Shown: positions 43,108-54,300 of the stretch, one piece after another
Numbering within the stretch: the stretch's first letter is position 1
Layout of the letters: each line of letters opens with the position of its first letter
Assembly: GCA_006384855.1 (NCBI GenBank)
Contig: VCJN01002485.1
Span: 124,001 to 188,000 of the forward strand
Length of the DNA stretch: 64,000 bases
Source of the DNA: Tetraselmis striata
Lineage: Eukaryota > Chlorophyta > Chlorodendrophyceae > Chlorodendrales > Chlorodendraceae
Reading direction: 5' to 3'
Made by a program: the position numbers and the translations under genes
The notes under the pieces: generated by a model
Seen by the model: the letters and a program-made list of their open reading frames with translations, nothing else
The model's database searches: none
What the model was told of the DNA's origin: nothing

Positions 43108-46060
43108 CTTGACCGGGGACAACCACAAAAAATACACTTGTCACTCCTGTTTGACGGGGGTGAAATGGCCCGCGTCAATGGGTCAAGGTGCAGAGGCACA
43201 TCACGGTGAAAGGTTGTGTCACGTGCGAGCCTGCCTTGGGTGAACGCAGGTTAGCGCTGTGCTCATCAACGCGACAGCCTTTTCAGTGTCCCAATCGCCA
43301 GTGCCCTCTATGTAGTCCCGCAAATCCATTTCATCACCGTCAGCCTTGGCTTGAATCACCTCTTGAAGCATTGCGTTGGGTTTACTGTGCGCAAATTCCA
43401 GATATGCAGTCGGTTAGTAGGTCGGATAGAACATCAGCAACTCTCCAGCATACACACAAAACACCATATTGACGTAAATGGAGATATAACTAGCGTGGAC
43501 TTGCAGGTATCTACTGGTGATCATGGTGAAGAGGGTTACAATGAATGTTTAATTTGAATGATATGGAACTCACGTGCGCCCCAGTAGCACCATCAGCATG
43601 AACACCCCCACGCTATACACATCGCTCGCAGCGAAATACTTCCTCCTCTGCATTTGCTGTGGGTCAATGAAGCCCGGGCTGCCAGACATATCGGCATGGG
43701 TGCACAGGCGTGTACTGCCAGAGGCAACCGCCTTGGCCAGCCCCATATCCGCGAGCTTGGCCGTGCCGCTGCTGGATAGCATGACGTTGGAGGGCTTGAA
43801 GTCGCGGTGCAAGATGGCAAGAAAGCTGCTGTGTAGGAAGAGCGGCGCAACACAAGCCTCGTGTGACATGCCAAGTCGACCGCCCCATGCAGTGTCACCC
43901 TCATCGACACGCTCCTGCAGCGTGCCGCCTGCAATGGAGCAATGAAGGGGAGCCAAGGAGGTAAATTGGTGAGCCCCCAGGGAACGGCGATCCGGTACGG
44001 GACAGAGAGCACCTACTTCTTTCTGCAAGAACTCCGTCAGATAAACAAAGCGTCCTTTGGTTGTCAATCTGAATGTCCGCACTGCGTGACACGTCATCAC
44101 GATGTATGGACTCTTTCTCTGGCGTCTCTAGCATGCACCCGTGCAAGTCGTGCTTTACGCAGTAGTGTGGCGCATACCAGAACATTCGATTGGTTTTGCG
44201 GAACTGAGAAACAATGAAAGGTTTTGCAGCACGAGTCTATATGTCCTGGGGTTATTTGTGGTGTACTCTTGTATTTCTAGCTAGATATATAATTGTACTT
44301 CGCTGGAGGGGTCTAAAAGACATTCCACGGACCAAAGACGGGAGGCGAGGGGACGGCCAAGGAGTCACCCGCCGGTAGTCAGCGGATGGGTAGGCACCAA
44401 GTGCAGCCAATGGTGAGCCCTAAAGAGCAACTCGGCTCGGCGGCGGAGATCAGCAAGTCAGCACGTTGCAATTCAATTTCATTTTCGGACCGCAAGCGTT
44501 GTTACGGCAGCGCTCTCCCCGTTCTTGTGTTTCCCTTTGCAACCGCGTGCCCCCTCCCCTTTCCTTTGTGTCTACATCATATGCGTTTCATGCCCAAACG
44601 CGCTAGCAATGAGGCAGGCCGTCCGACCTACCCTCCATGAGCTCCATCACCACCGCCTGCCTCTCCGTGCATGCCGCATATAGGTTGAGGATGCGGCGTG
44701 CCGCAGGCCCGCGAACATCTCCACTTCCTTGCGGTACTCCTCCCAGCGGCTCTGCAGCCCGTGCGGATTCAGGACCTTGATGGCCGCACGGCCGTCCAGT
44801 GTGCCGCGGAACACTGCAGCCGCCGGTGCCAAGGGGGCCTGCGGGTGGCGCCCAGTGCGGCATCGAACTGCACACCGGTGATGTCATGGCGGTTGGCCGA
44901 TGTGGGGTGACAAGCGCAGAAGGGGGGATGGGGGGATGGGGGGATGGGGGCAGCACATGGGGTCAAAATGGGGTGGCTTGGCGGCGGGAGGAGGAAATGG
45001 CAGGGCGGGGATCGGAATGGGGGGCATCCCTCCATAAGGCGGGACCATGCCCATGGAAGCACGCACCGAGTGGGAAGGCACGCAAGGGGAGCATGAGGTT
45101 CAGGTTGGCCCTAGCCTGGGGGGCGCCCTGCTGAGATGCACTGACGTCCCTAACACGGGGAATGAGACGCCACACCCTCGCGGTCTTGTCACTGCCGCAG
45201 CTTGCCAGCCGGGTGCCGTCTGAGCTCCATGCCACAGATTTGACCCAGTCACGATGGCCCTCCGGCGTGGCGGCGCAGTATCAGCGAGTATCCTCCGCAT
45301 TATCCTCGAGCCTCCTTCAGGCGCCGCCTCCCACACCCTCACTGTCTTGTCACTGCTGCCGGTGCCCATGCTTGCGCAGTTTGGGCTCCACAACACAGAC
45401 AGCACGATCCCCGCGTGTCATTTCAGCGTGGCGGCACAGCGCCAGCCGTGCCCTCCTCCGAGTGCCGCCTCCCACAACCTTACCGACCCGTCCCGACAGC
45501 AGGTCACCACCTGGGTGCTGTCTGGGCTCCGTGCCACGCAGGTGACATAGTCACAGCTACCCCTGAGCTTGCCGGCGCAGCGCCATCCTACCTTCCCTGC
45601 AAGCGCCGCCTCCCTCACGCTGGCTGCCATGTCCCAACTTGTCTACAAGTTGCCAGCCGCGTGCCGTCCGGGCTCCACGCCACAGACACTACCTCGCCAG
45701 TGTGGCCCGTCAGCGCGGCAAGGCAGCGCCATCCTCCCCCCCCTCCGGGTTGCGCCTCCCACACCCCTACCGCGCAATTTCATCACTGCTGCGGCTAGCC
45801 AGCCGGGCACCACCAGGACTCCACGCGAGAGACCATACCACGCCGCGGTGGCCTTGCAGCGTCGCGGCGCAGCGCCAGCCCCCTCCTCTCCCAGGCGCCA
45901 CCTCCCACACCCCCACCTCGTGGTCAAAGCTGCAGACAGCCAACTCGGCGCCGTCCGGACCAAACGCCACGAAGGTTGCCTTGTCTGTATGCCCCTCCAG
46001 CACCGCTTCTGCCTCGAACGCCAATGAGCCGTGCTCCCCGTTTGTCGCCGCGGCCGCCAT
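42708..46060 (-). CDS. WD40 - protein kinase - U-box protein (predicted E3 ligase)
   Basis: Minus-strand gene with ATG at 46060 and stop at 42708. Six WD40 repeats (46003-45150) come first, then a kinase N-lobe (about 44890-44632), kinase C-lobe exons (43928-43574 and 43384-43223) and a U-box exon (43107-42708). The last three junctions have GT-AG sites and keep the frame exactly. The U-box would recruit an E2 and make it an E3 ubiquitin ligase; kinase plus U-box is the plan of plant RLCK-IXb/PUB proteins. WD40 repeats at the N-terminus are unusual. The WD40 and N-lobe part has frame breaks and one nonsense codon (45418-45420, TGA for Gly). It may be a separate or decayed gene, or carry assembly errors. 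Confidence 0.6.
43223..43384 (-). CDS. Kinase C-lobe exon 2
   Basis: Bounded by ...GCACAG and GTGACA splice sites. Joined to the upstream exon it reads [20 protein letters not shown], then [18 protein letters not shown] and TLEEVVPQL across the next junction, the usual C-terminal helices of plant receptor-like cytoplasmic kinases. Confidence 0.8.
43574..43928 (-). CDS. Kinase C-lobe exon 1 (HRD and activation loop)
   Basis: Starts after CATTGCAG and joins MELMEG to [11 protein letters not shown]. Catalytic loop [11 protein letters not shown], metal loop ADMGLAKAV (DMG in place of DFG), activation segment [10 protein letters not shown], and helix F region [17 protein letters not shown]. All residues needed for catalysis except the Phe of DFG are present, so activity is plausible. 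Confidence 0.85.
44632..44890 (-). pseudogene. Kinase N-lobe exon, two frame slips
   Basis: Reads [40 protein letters not shown] with the AIK lysine, [15 protein letters not shown] with the helix C glutamate, and [20 protein letters not shown] up to a GTAGGT donor at 44631. One-base slips fall inside the glycine loop and after GLRH. Confidence 0.65.
44900..45149. other. Putative intron with GGGGGGAT repeats
   Basis: Between the last WD40 repeat and the kinase N-lobe. Holds about four copies of a GATGGGGG unit at 44924-44950. No coding pattern. Confidence 0.45.
45150..46060 (-). pseudogene. WD40-repeat region of the kinase-U-box gene
   Basis: Six repeats on the minus strand: [89 protein letters not shown] and [20 protein letters not shown], with [13 protein letters not shown] and [10 protein letters not shown] ends. 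Four one-base slips and TGA at 45418-45420 (LK-stop-HAG where LKGHAG is expected) interrupt it. WD40 blades make a protein-binding propeller, here perhaps the substrate receptor. Confidence 0.65.
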
Positions 46061-47445
46061 CCGCGCCGCGCCGCCTTGAGAGTGACGGCAGCGGCACGAG
46101 CATTATCAGCTCCAGGGCACGCAGCCCAACCGCACGATGTAAGGATTAGTTGTCGTTGCTCCTTGGGGTCCCCAATACCTGGGAGTCTGCCCGGTGAAAC
46201 CAAAACGCTGGTTTCTGCGTAGTTTCTGCAATATCCACAAGCAAATGAAATGGTGAACTTCGGGTCGGTATTCGGCAGGCAGTGCACACAAGGTGATAAT
46301 AATATTCAAACAATTCTGTATGCAGTCTTCACTGAAATTGACGTTTGCAATAACTGATTTCATGTTGTCATGTTTTGCGTCTAGGGTTTCTGTATGTTGC
46401 CACTGTGCCCTAGTCACAAGATGTCAAAGAGCGAAGTCACAAGAGCGAAGCCTAGTGGCAGTGCGAACGGCGGTGACATTGGGATAGCGGGGCGGATGAA
46501 AATATAAACACATGCCGCCCGCAAGCAGAGCTCACCACATGCAAGAACTGATGGGCGCAGACGGCAACATGGCAGATAGCAATTGATTAAGGCACATCTA
46601 CGGAAATGTGGTAAGTGGAGTACTGGGGGTACAAGTACTGACAGTGATCTCGGCGAGAAAGCGCCGGCGCAGGCACAATGTGAGGCCGCCAGGACATAAT
46701 GAATATCTAGATGCGCAAGAGTCCGAGGGATATAATCGGCAGCCTCTGCAGCGAGCAGCAGCACAACACCGCAACCACTACAGTAGGTCAGGCGCACCTG
46801 GGTGGCCAACGTCGAGTGCGTGCGATGGCTGTGTGGCAAAGCAAAGACACCGCGAAGGCACCAACGGCTGGACCGTACCTTGTTTAGTTGTTTGCACGTT
46901 GTAGAGGCGACCGCGCTGGGTTCCAAGGCGTGTGCGCGGCGTGGCCGGGGATGCAGTGATGCCGGGATGGACGGGTCGTGCAGTGCGAGTAGCAGTCAGC
47001 AGTGCCGCCCGCCCGCCCGGCAGTGGTAGCGACTCGTACGACTGCTACAGGGTAGTGTTCACGCCGACGACCGGGCCGGCCGGCCGGCCGGGCAGGACAA
47101 AGCGACAGGAGGTCGTTCCCAACACGTACGCGCACCTACTGTGCCCTTCAGTAGGGGATCCTGAGACATAGGAAAATCGGGTATTTTCATGGCAGTGTTT
47201 TAGACGGTGATCCAGCAGTGTTGGAAATTCCGTCACTGGCTTTCACCTAGTCTTGCAGAATGCTTCGGCAATTTGCTTAATGACTAAAACGGAGCGTGGC
47301 CTATCCATGGCTTTCCGTAACTGGATTGCTGCCTAAACGGCCGTCGTAGAGACGCTGCAAGGGTTTCACTGCCAGTCATGTCCCGGGGGTGGGAAAAAGC
47401 AAAGGGAAATCATTTATGGCATTATGGGCGGCTTGTGTAGTTGTA
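46061..47445. other. Upstream region, no gene recognised
   Basis: Probably the 5' flank of the WD40-kinase-U-box gene. Frames are present but lack motifs or repeats in the window. Confidence 0.3.
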
Positions 47446-47999
47446 TTAAGACCCAGGTACGAAAATGCCATGTGCACACACAGGTCGCCCTGTGTATACA
47501 CAGGTCATGGATTTGACCTGTGTGTACACAGGTCATGTTTTTAATTGACATGTGTACACACAGGTCATTATTTTGCATGTGTATACTCAGGTCGATAGTT
47601 ACCGTAATGACCAGTGTGTACACGGGTTATGTTTACTTTGACCCGTGTACATACAGGTCATTTTTTATGACCCATGTACAAACAGGTCAAAGTGATCATG
47701 ACCCGTGTACACACAGGTCATTACGGTATCGACCTGTGTATACACGGGTCACCAATAATACCTAAAACCCGACACCTTGTTTGCACATGGGGAATCTGTG
47801 AAATGGTCTGGGTGAAAACATGTACTTGGGTCATATGTCATAGTTATGACCTGTGTGCACACAAGGCAGCGATGTTCGCACTTGGGTCATTTTCTATGAC
47901 CAGTGTGTACACAGGGCGATTTCAAGTGACCTGTGTATACACAGGGCATTAGGACCATGACCTGTGTATACACAGGGAATTTTCGTACATGGGTCTTAA
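47446..47999. mobile_element. Palindrome-array element with TTAA ends
   Basis: 554 bp starting TTAAGACCC and ending GGGTCTTAA. The terminal inverted repeats share TTAAGACCCAKGTACGAAAAT and continue as a mosaic. The interior consists of about 17 imperfect palindromes of the form GACCTGTGTATACACAGGTC separated by 8-15 bp AT-rich spacers. Each unit can form a hairpin, and the whole can fold back on itself. TTAA at both ends suggests a piggyBac-type target duplication (inference), or TTAA may belong to the repeat. Non-autonomous. Confidence 0.65.
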
Positions 48000-48164
48000 C
48001 AGTTGATATCTCGCTCCTATCGCTTATCGGGTCCTCTCTTCTGTAGTAATCCTTACTGCTTTTATGTGCGGTGGATGTTGTTATGTTATTAGCGCACTAC
48101 GACCTACTTTTACTATTTTGCTGCATTCCCCACGACTACGGTACCAGTACAACATCAACATCTG

Positions 48165-48998
48165 ATGTCACTTGTCACTTGCCCTGGCCCAACGTGTGGT
48201 ATTGATCCCTTATGGCTTCGCTCTACGGATGGCTCGAACCGGAGCGCTACGGATTTCATCGTGGATCATCTACCCATATGCCCCGTAGCGAACTACAAGC
48301 ACCGCATGCATACCGCTTTGAAGAATCTGTGGGCATCTGTGGCAATTGATGCGGGGGCGGTGCTTGACCGGGACCGCTCGGGAGCCGGCGACTTGACCCT
48401 TGAGACGAGTGGGCTGCGCCCAGCGGACCGCTCGCGGCCGTCGGACCTGACGCTGGCGGGGTGGGGAGGGGCAGCGTGCGATTACATGATCGACTTCGCG
48501 TGCGTGTCCTCCACGACCCCCACTTGGAGCAACGACCCCCGCTGGTGCATCCCGGGAATCGCGGCGACCGAGGCGGAGCATGCTAAGTTGGCAGCGGACC
48601 GGGCGTCTTCCGCCCCAGTGCAGGGTGTTCACCGGTACTACCCTTTTGTGGTTGAGGACCGCGGCCGACTCGGGAAGTCCGCTTTGACTGTGGTCTACAT
48701 CTTCGCGGTGCTGTTGGCTGTGCGCAACTTCCCGGGCGGTCCTTCCGCCCCGACCTCTTGCTTTCTTCGTGGTCAATCCGTTCAGGCACTTCGAAACTTT
48801 GTCGCCGGCCAACCTGCTGAGTTCCGCCGTCACCTGTCGCGCACACGGCGGGGGCTGTTGCAGCGGGTCTTGGCTTGCGTGCATGGTACCCTGGGCGGCA
48901 TTCTCTCTGCCGGTGTGCAGATGGCCAAGTCTGATGCGTGTGCTCGTGCCCACTCTGCGTCTTCTCATGTTACTGCTTCCACCCCGCAGTCGCTGTAG
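48165..48998 (+). CDS. Retrotransposon tail protein with PD-(D/E)XK-like domain, copy 2
   Basis: Intact frame of 277 residues. It begins inside a domain with TCPGPTCGIDPLWLRSTDGS, the point where a longer copy 1 is still homologous, so this copy is 5'-truncated and the ATG is fortuitous. Nuclease-like signature: SRPSDLTLAGWGG, YMIDFACVS, AATEAEHAKLAADRASS, followed by GVHRYYPFVVEDRGRLGKSA and a C-terminal Arg-rich helix pair. No reverse transcriptase precedes it. The 3' tail with TGTAA lies at 49046-49066. Confidence 0.6.
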   Translation: MSLVTCPGPTCGIDPLWLRSTDGSNRSATDFIVDHLPICPVANYKHRMHTALKNLWASVAIDAGAVLDRDRSGAGDLTLETSGLRPADRSRPSDLTLAGWGGAACDYMIDFACVSSTTPTWSNDPRWCIPGIAATEAEHAKLAADRASSAPVQGVHRYYPFVVEDRGRLGKSALTVVYIFAVLLAVRNFPGGPSAPTSCFLRGQSVQALRNFVAGQPAEFRRHLSRTRRGLLQRVLACVHGTLGGILSAGVQMAKSDACARAHSASSHVTASTPQSL

Positions 48999-49045
48999 AG
49001 GACCTTTCTGATTGCCTTTTTTTTTTGGTGATTTCCGATATCGCC

Positions 49046-49066
49046 TTCTGCTGCTAGCTCATGTAA
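49046..49066 (+). promoter_or_regulatory. 3' tail of copy 2 with TGTAA
   Basis: GCTGCTAGCTCATGTAATT matches the tail after copy 1. A further tail-only remnant lies at 49190-49218 (GCAGCTTGCTCATGTAACT). Confidence 0.5.
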
Positions 49067-49219
49067 TTATATGTTGTACTATTATTGCAGAACAGAGAAC
49101 GGCATGGTAGACTAATATGGAAATAAGGCTGGATGTTCTCTATAAAAAGGTGTGGACGTTTCCTATTGCCTATTCGGATGGTTTCCTGATCGCTTTTTGC
49201 AGCTTGCTCATGTAACTAA

Positions 49220-50339
49220 TGGAAATAGGGCTCATTCGGTACTCGTGTGAATTACAGTATTTGGCTTTGTCACTACTCGTAGCGGCTATGCATACAAGAA
49301 GCCTCGACCTGCTTTGTCTAGCATGTACTACCGCGAGTATTGAGTTTACAGGTAGATGAAATAAGTAACTTGTTTTATTTGGTTGAATTCGATTTCGGTT
49401 ATAAGCGGTAAGCATACCGTGCCATGCCTTGTTACGCGTAATGACAGAACTCTGGACTTGTGCACAATCCTGGGGCCGATGCGGTAATTTAATATTGAGA
49501 ACTTTGCAAATAAGAACTTGCCATACATCTGGTCACCTGCCAGAGGTCAAGTGTAGACGAAACTACCAGTGTGTTCTTATTATAGGCTGTGATGCCAAAA
49601 TTATTTGGGCTTATATGATGTATAGGTTGCTACAGATGCGCCAGCACCCGTACCCGTACACGGTAAGCTCGCAGGCGGCCTTTATCCCTACTGCCTGAAA
49701 CCAAAAAGGAGCTCCAAGGACCAAGGACCAAGGACCAAGGAGCGGGGCTGGTGCAGTAGCTGGTGTGGATTCAGGCAAGTGATGCATGTCACTGCCTGTG
49801 ATCCATCTTCACCCAAGGAGGCTGTTGGCCACCTTCTTTATATTCAGGCGCTTCAGACCTCCGTATGCGCAACAGCATGGTGAGAAGAGGACGTGCTTGA
49901 GCTGTGAGGAATCAAACTGCGCTAAAATATGGAATTTATCACCCACATCAGTTTTGGTATATGCCGGGCAAGCACTCGGCTGCAGCACTGGTGGCACAGG
50001 GGCCATGTCAAATGCCAAAGGATTCCACAGATGGTGTTCAGTGTCGTCATGCCGCCCCAGGGTGCGAGTGTGCAACAGCGGAGTAGACATTTTCGATATA
50101 CATATATAAATGGGATTCACTTCATCAACTGAGAACGATTTGGCTGCTATGGCCCTCGCACACGAAATGGGGGTGTTGCTTCGCCGTTTATGGAACTAAA
50201 GTCATTTCCGGCACCTGTTTCGTTTTGAGCCGGTGAAGACGGTGAGCTTTCCTGGACCTTCTCCAGTAAAAAGAGAGGGGCGCGCTCCTCATGAAGATAC
50301 CCATGCGCGAGCACTCAGCCCGGTGGAGGCAAATGGGCG
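49220..50339. other. Intergenic region with a CCAAGGA minisatellite
   Basis: No gene recognised. Four tandem CCAAGGA units lie at about 49716-49742. The region probably separates the repeats from the SFI1-like gene's 3' end. Confidence 0.35.
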
Positions 50340-50903
50340 TCAGCGTGTTCGGGCGGCAGCGCTGCCGTGAGGTCGGGGTCGCAGCGGCACCAGCTTGGTG
50401 GCGCGCAGCTCGTTCAGACACTCGGCCACGCTGGGGTCGATGCCGAGGTCAGGCCGGCTGTCCAGAGGGCCGCGCGTCTCATCGTAGGGGCCGATCCAGT
50501 ACCTGCGATCGCCCATCATGCCACAACCGGTAAACTCAGCAAGTTGTCTTATGGTTGCAGACAGCAAATCACAAAGGGGGAGGGGCTAATGCATACAACG
50601 AACGTGTTGGATATGGCAAAAAAAAGACAGCAGACAATTGACACTTAGCGTTAACTAATAAGACGGGGTGGAGATCGCACCACTGCGGCAGGATGGCTTG
50701 TCCGGCGCGGTAGCGGAGGGATGCCAAGCGGTTGTGCACGCTGGGCCGCCCCGCATGGCGCGGGGCCCCGTCATTGCAGTGACAGGACGCCACCGCCGGC
50801 TGCCCGCCACCGCGGTTCATGAGCGTGATGCCGCGCATGCGGTCCACCAGGCACCTGAACACACCATGCCGGGGTTTGGGTGGGGCGGTCAGCATGGCCT
50901 GTT
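50340..50903 (-). CDS. Candidate terminal exons near the SFI1-like gene
   Basis: Two minus-strand exons. About 50903-50664 starts after TTCAG with CLVDRMRGITLMNRGGGQPA and ends RAGQAILPQWCDLHP before a GT. The second, up to 50340, gives YWIGPYDETRGPLDSRPDLG and LNELRATKLVPLRPRPHG, then a stop. Both have good coding character. They may be the end of the SFI1-like gene or a separate short gene; no family recognised. Confidence 0.35.
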
Positions 50904-51360
50904 GATGAATCACACTTCATCCATGATTTAAGGAGGATATAGTACGTACAACACAATTCATCATATCATGAACCTATGATGCGAAACAAGCACATCACAT
51001 TGTTTATGTGCGGAAGTCTGAAATATTAAGAAGGATAAGAACACAATGGCATTTAAACTCGGGGCGTCGGAGCGAAAATATTAACACTGCGAATAAGAAC
51101 CTGCTCTGCTTCCTGCTAGCAGTCACATGGTATTTAATAATTGGCCTCGTGAGCTATAGCGGAACTACAGCGAGTGTTCTTATTATACGTTGCGAGCACC
51201 CGCAATTTTTGGCTTATATTTAGGGTTCTTATTAAAGGAGCGTCGGCACCGTAAATCATTGTCAACGCGCTCCACGCACGCCCCTTGTACATAATGACTT
51301 TGGAACCAGGAGGAGGAGAGCTACAAGCCGAAGGGCAGTTCGTTGGCGCCACGCCGCACC

Positions 51361-54300
51361 TAAGGCTGTTCTCGGAGCGGTCGGCAGGCGCGACTACCAG
51401 GCGCACCGGGCGATTCATGCCCAGGCGCGGCCGCACCCGGCGGCGCCACTTCTGCGCCGCCAGGGCCCAGGCTCGGAAGGCGATGCGGCGAAGGTGGTAC
51501 TGCCGCAGCTCGTCCGCCAGCTGCATCGGCGGTGACTCCCGCGCGTCCTGCACCGCGGGGAAGGGGGGGGGGGGGGGGGGGGGGGGGGGAGGTGATTATA
51601 GCAGGCGCCGAGTATACAAATGTCCCTGTCGACGTAATTTGCTTCTTGGATGGGTAAAACGACCGTCGACCGAACGTACTTTCACTTGATATATTGATAC
51701 CGTGTGTTGAGTTCTTTCCATATCATTTCTTCCGACGCTTCCCAAAACAGTTCTGCGGACAACCTTGGATGGATCAATACATGCTTCACGCCGAGTCCTG
51801 GTAATCAGGTGCGTAAACTACTCGCCAGCGGGAACACGCAAAAATCGGGGCGCACCAGGATGTGAATGGGCTGGCCGCCCCCAATGTCGGCAGAGTCTGA
51901 GGCGGACGAGGTCGGCGACGGCGTGATGACGGGCCCCGGCTTTTGTCGCCTCAGGCGGGTGCGGGTCGTGGCGGACAGCCCCTTTGGCACCGCCGCCATG
52001 ATCTCAGACTGCGCGCCGATAGCCCCGCCGAGTGACGCCGCGCGGTCGGCCCACGCGAGCAGGACACGCCGGCGCAGCTCCCGCGCGAAGTGGGCGCGCG
52101 CCGCCTGTCGCCGCATACCGGGGAAGCCGGGTATCGGGGCCAATCAGCGGGCGGCGCAGCTCAAGCAGCATATTATGCATCTCGCCGGCTCGACAATGGA
52201 CGAAAACGAAACCTCACATTTCAGTCTGCAACTAGTCGAGCACATAAGATAATATTTGTATATCATTCCACATCGTCACTGGTTCTGCTTTCAACCATTT
52301 ATGCATAGCGCTAAAACGTGTGTCAATAAAGCGTTCCGCATCGCTAGATGGCGACAGAACAGCGCCATACAGATTTAAGCGGGGCGAGGTAGCACCGCCG
52401 GGCATCATGTCGCTCCAAGCGATTTATTGGCGGCGACCCCCGATAGCTGGCCAGCTGGCATCGTTTCGATTTTCGGGCAGCCAGGTGACAGCGCCCGGTC
52501 TGCCTTCTCAGAGAGAAACAATCTAGCACTGCAGGTGGTTTCGAGGCGGGCGCATGCTCACCTGCACTAATGCGCGCTTGACGTGGGCGCGCTCCGCCAT
52601 CGCCCACCAGCCGCCCAGCGCCTCGCCCATGAGGAGCTGCGCGCGCCACTCGCCCGCTGCGACCTGCAGCATCGCCGCTCGCGTGCTCTGCAAAAGGCGT
52701 GCGGCCCACGTCGCGGTTAGGCGGGCTAGGGACGCTGAGATCTTCGAACCAAGGAAGCGCCACACCGTAATTGCGCATGCGGCGGGCTCTTGGAAAAGCC
52801 GCTAATACCAGTGATACTTTTAATACAAAGGGTTTGATTTATCTGCAAGTCTATGTTGAATACTACGAGCACGGGCGGACCTGCTCGGTCTCGGCCGCCC
52901 AGTCGCGAAAAGCTGTCGACAGGCGTCGCCTCGCCCTGAGCGGCTCCCACCGTCGGCGGTGAGCAGCCTGCGCGGCGACAAGGTCGGCTGCGGCGACGGC
53001 CCAGCGCCGGAACCCGCCGCGCAGCAGGGCGCGCCGCTGCGCGAGATCGGCGAGGTGGCGCGGGAGAGCGGCCGCGTCTCGCAGCGCGCCCCATGCGTTG
53101 GCCAGGAGACGCCGCCGCCGCACGTCCGCCTCCAGCTGGAAGCCGCTCTGCCGCAACATCTGCAAGAAGCGTGCGGTAGTACAAGGGGAGGCGTCAGGGG
53201 TCAGGAATAATTATATTCCCTGCCCAAGTGCGTTTCAAATGCACCTACTAATGATTGTACCAGTGCGAATGAATTAATGAACGCCCATTAATTGGAAAAA
53301 GACGGCCAGCGCTGACAAATGGTTGGTTTTAATAGAATAAAAATGCAAAACACCGCTTTCACAAATGGTTTCCAACACGTCCTTGATTATCGACTTGCTT
53401 GTCGGTTGATTCCAATGAACTGCTTCATACGTACGGACAGAATAAATCAGAATTAGACATCCATCAAATGGCGTGCACGTTGATGACCTACACCATCAAC
53501 ACATTGAGATGACATGTTTTGACAATGGGAGGGATCACGCTGTGCCTTTCCTGCATGAATTGAATAAAATACATGCCATGGCAGTGATTATAGATGTATG
53601 TCGCAGGTATTGGACCCCCCTCCCCTCCCCAGTCCCTCGTACCTTGCGGGCCATCACCCGCCCGCGGTCCTCCGCCTTGCTGCCCGCAATCAGGCGCCAG
53701 CACGCCACGAGCGCCGCAAACTGGGCCTCGCTGGCCGCCACCTCGCGGCGCTCCTCGACGGCAGCGCCCCAGGCGCGCCACGCCTCTGCCAGGCGCCCCG
53801 TGCGCCAGTGCGCCACCGACGCCAGGGCGGCCGCTGCATCGGCGCGCTCCGCGCGGATCGCCTCCACGCCCGCGCGCCACGCCACCAGTGCGCGGGTGGC
53901 CGCCAGGAACTGTGCGCCGTGCGCTGTGAGGCCCAGCCGCGCCTGAAGGTGGGCACACAGCGGGCCTCTGCGATGTTAATTACCTCTGACCACAACTACT
54001 ACAAGACGGTAATAAAGAGGCCGCCGATCCACGCGAGTATAAGCGAGTATGAGTATACGCGTAACCTCGGCCCAAGCACCATGAGCGTGTAAAGGCAAAG
54101 ATGAACATTGTCTTTTTTGGCAAGAGTTCATCAGTGTCGCGAATTCTGAATGAACGCAGTTGTCCATATTCATGCCCACTGTATGCATTGTAAATACAAT
54201 CAGGTACCCCCACAAATTCCGATTCTTATCAGATACACAAGTGGGGTGACCTATAAGCATGTTCAAGACGATGACTTGTTTTCTGGGGAGGACCCTCTCC

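Noticed and set aside
46414..46926. 170-residue minus-strand protein with hydrophobic segments
   Set aside because: No motif, no splice context and Cys/Leu-rich composition typical of random frames here.
47520..47952. Cys/Thr/His-rich proteins over the palindrome array
   Set aside because: They are translations of a short DNA repeat and appear in several frames; not genes.
47446..47999. CRISPR-like array
   Set aside because: The repeats are palindromes of variable sequence with 8-15 bp spacers, enclosed by inverted ends, in a eukaryotic context with no cas genes. A fold-back element explains it better.
100..49000. Most open frames of 60-150 codons on both strands of the GC-rich repeats
   Set aside because: They overlap known genes in other frames or lie in inverted repeats, G tracts and tandem repeats, with no conserved protein pattern between copies.
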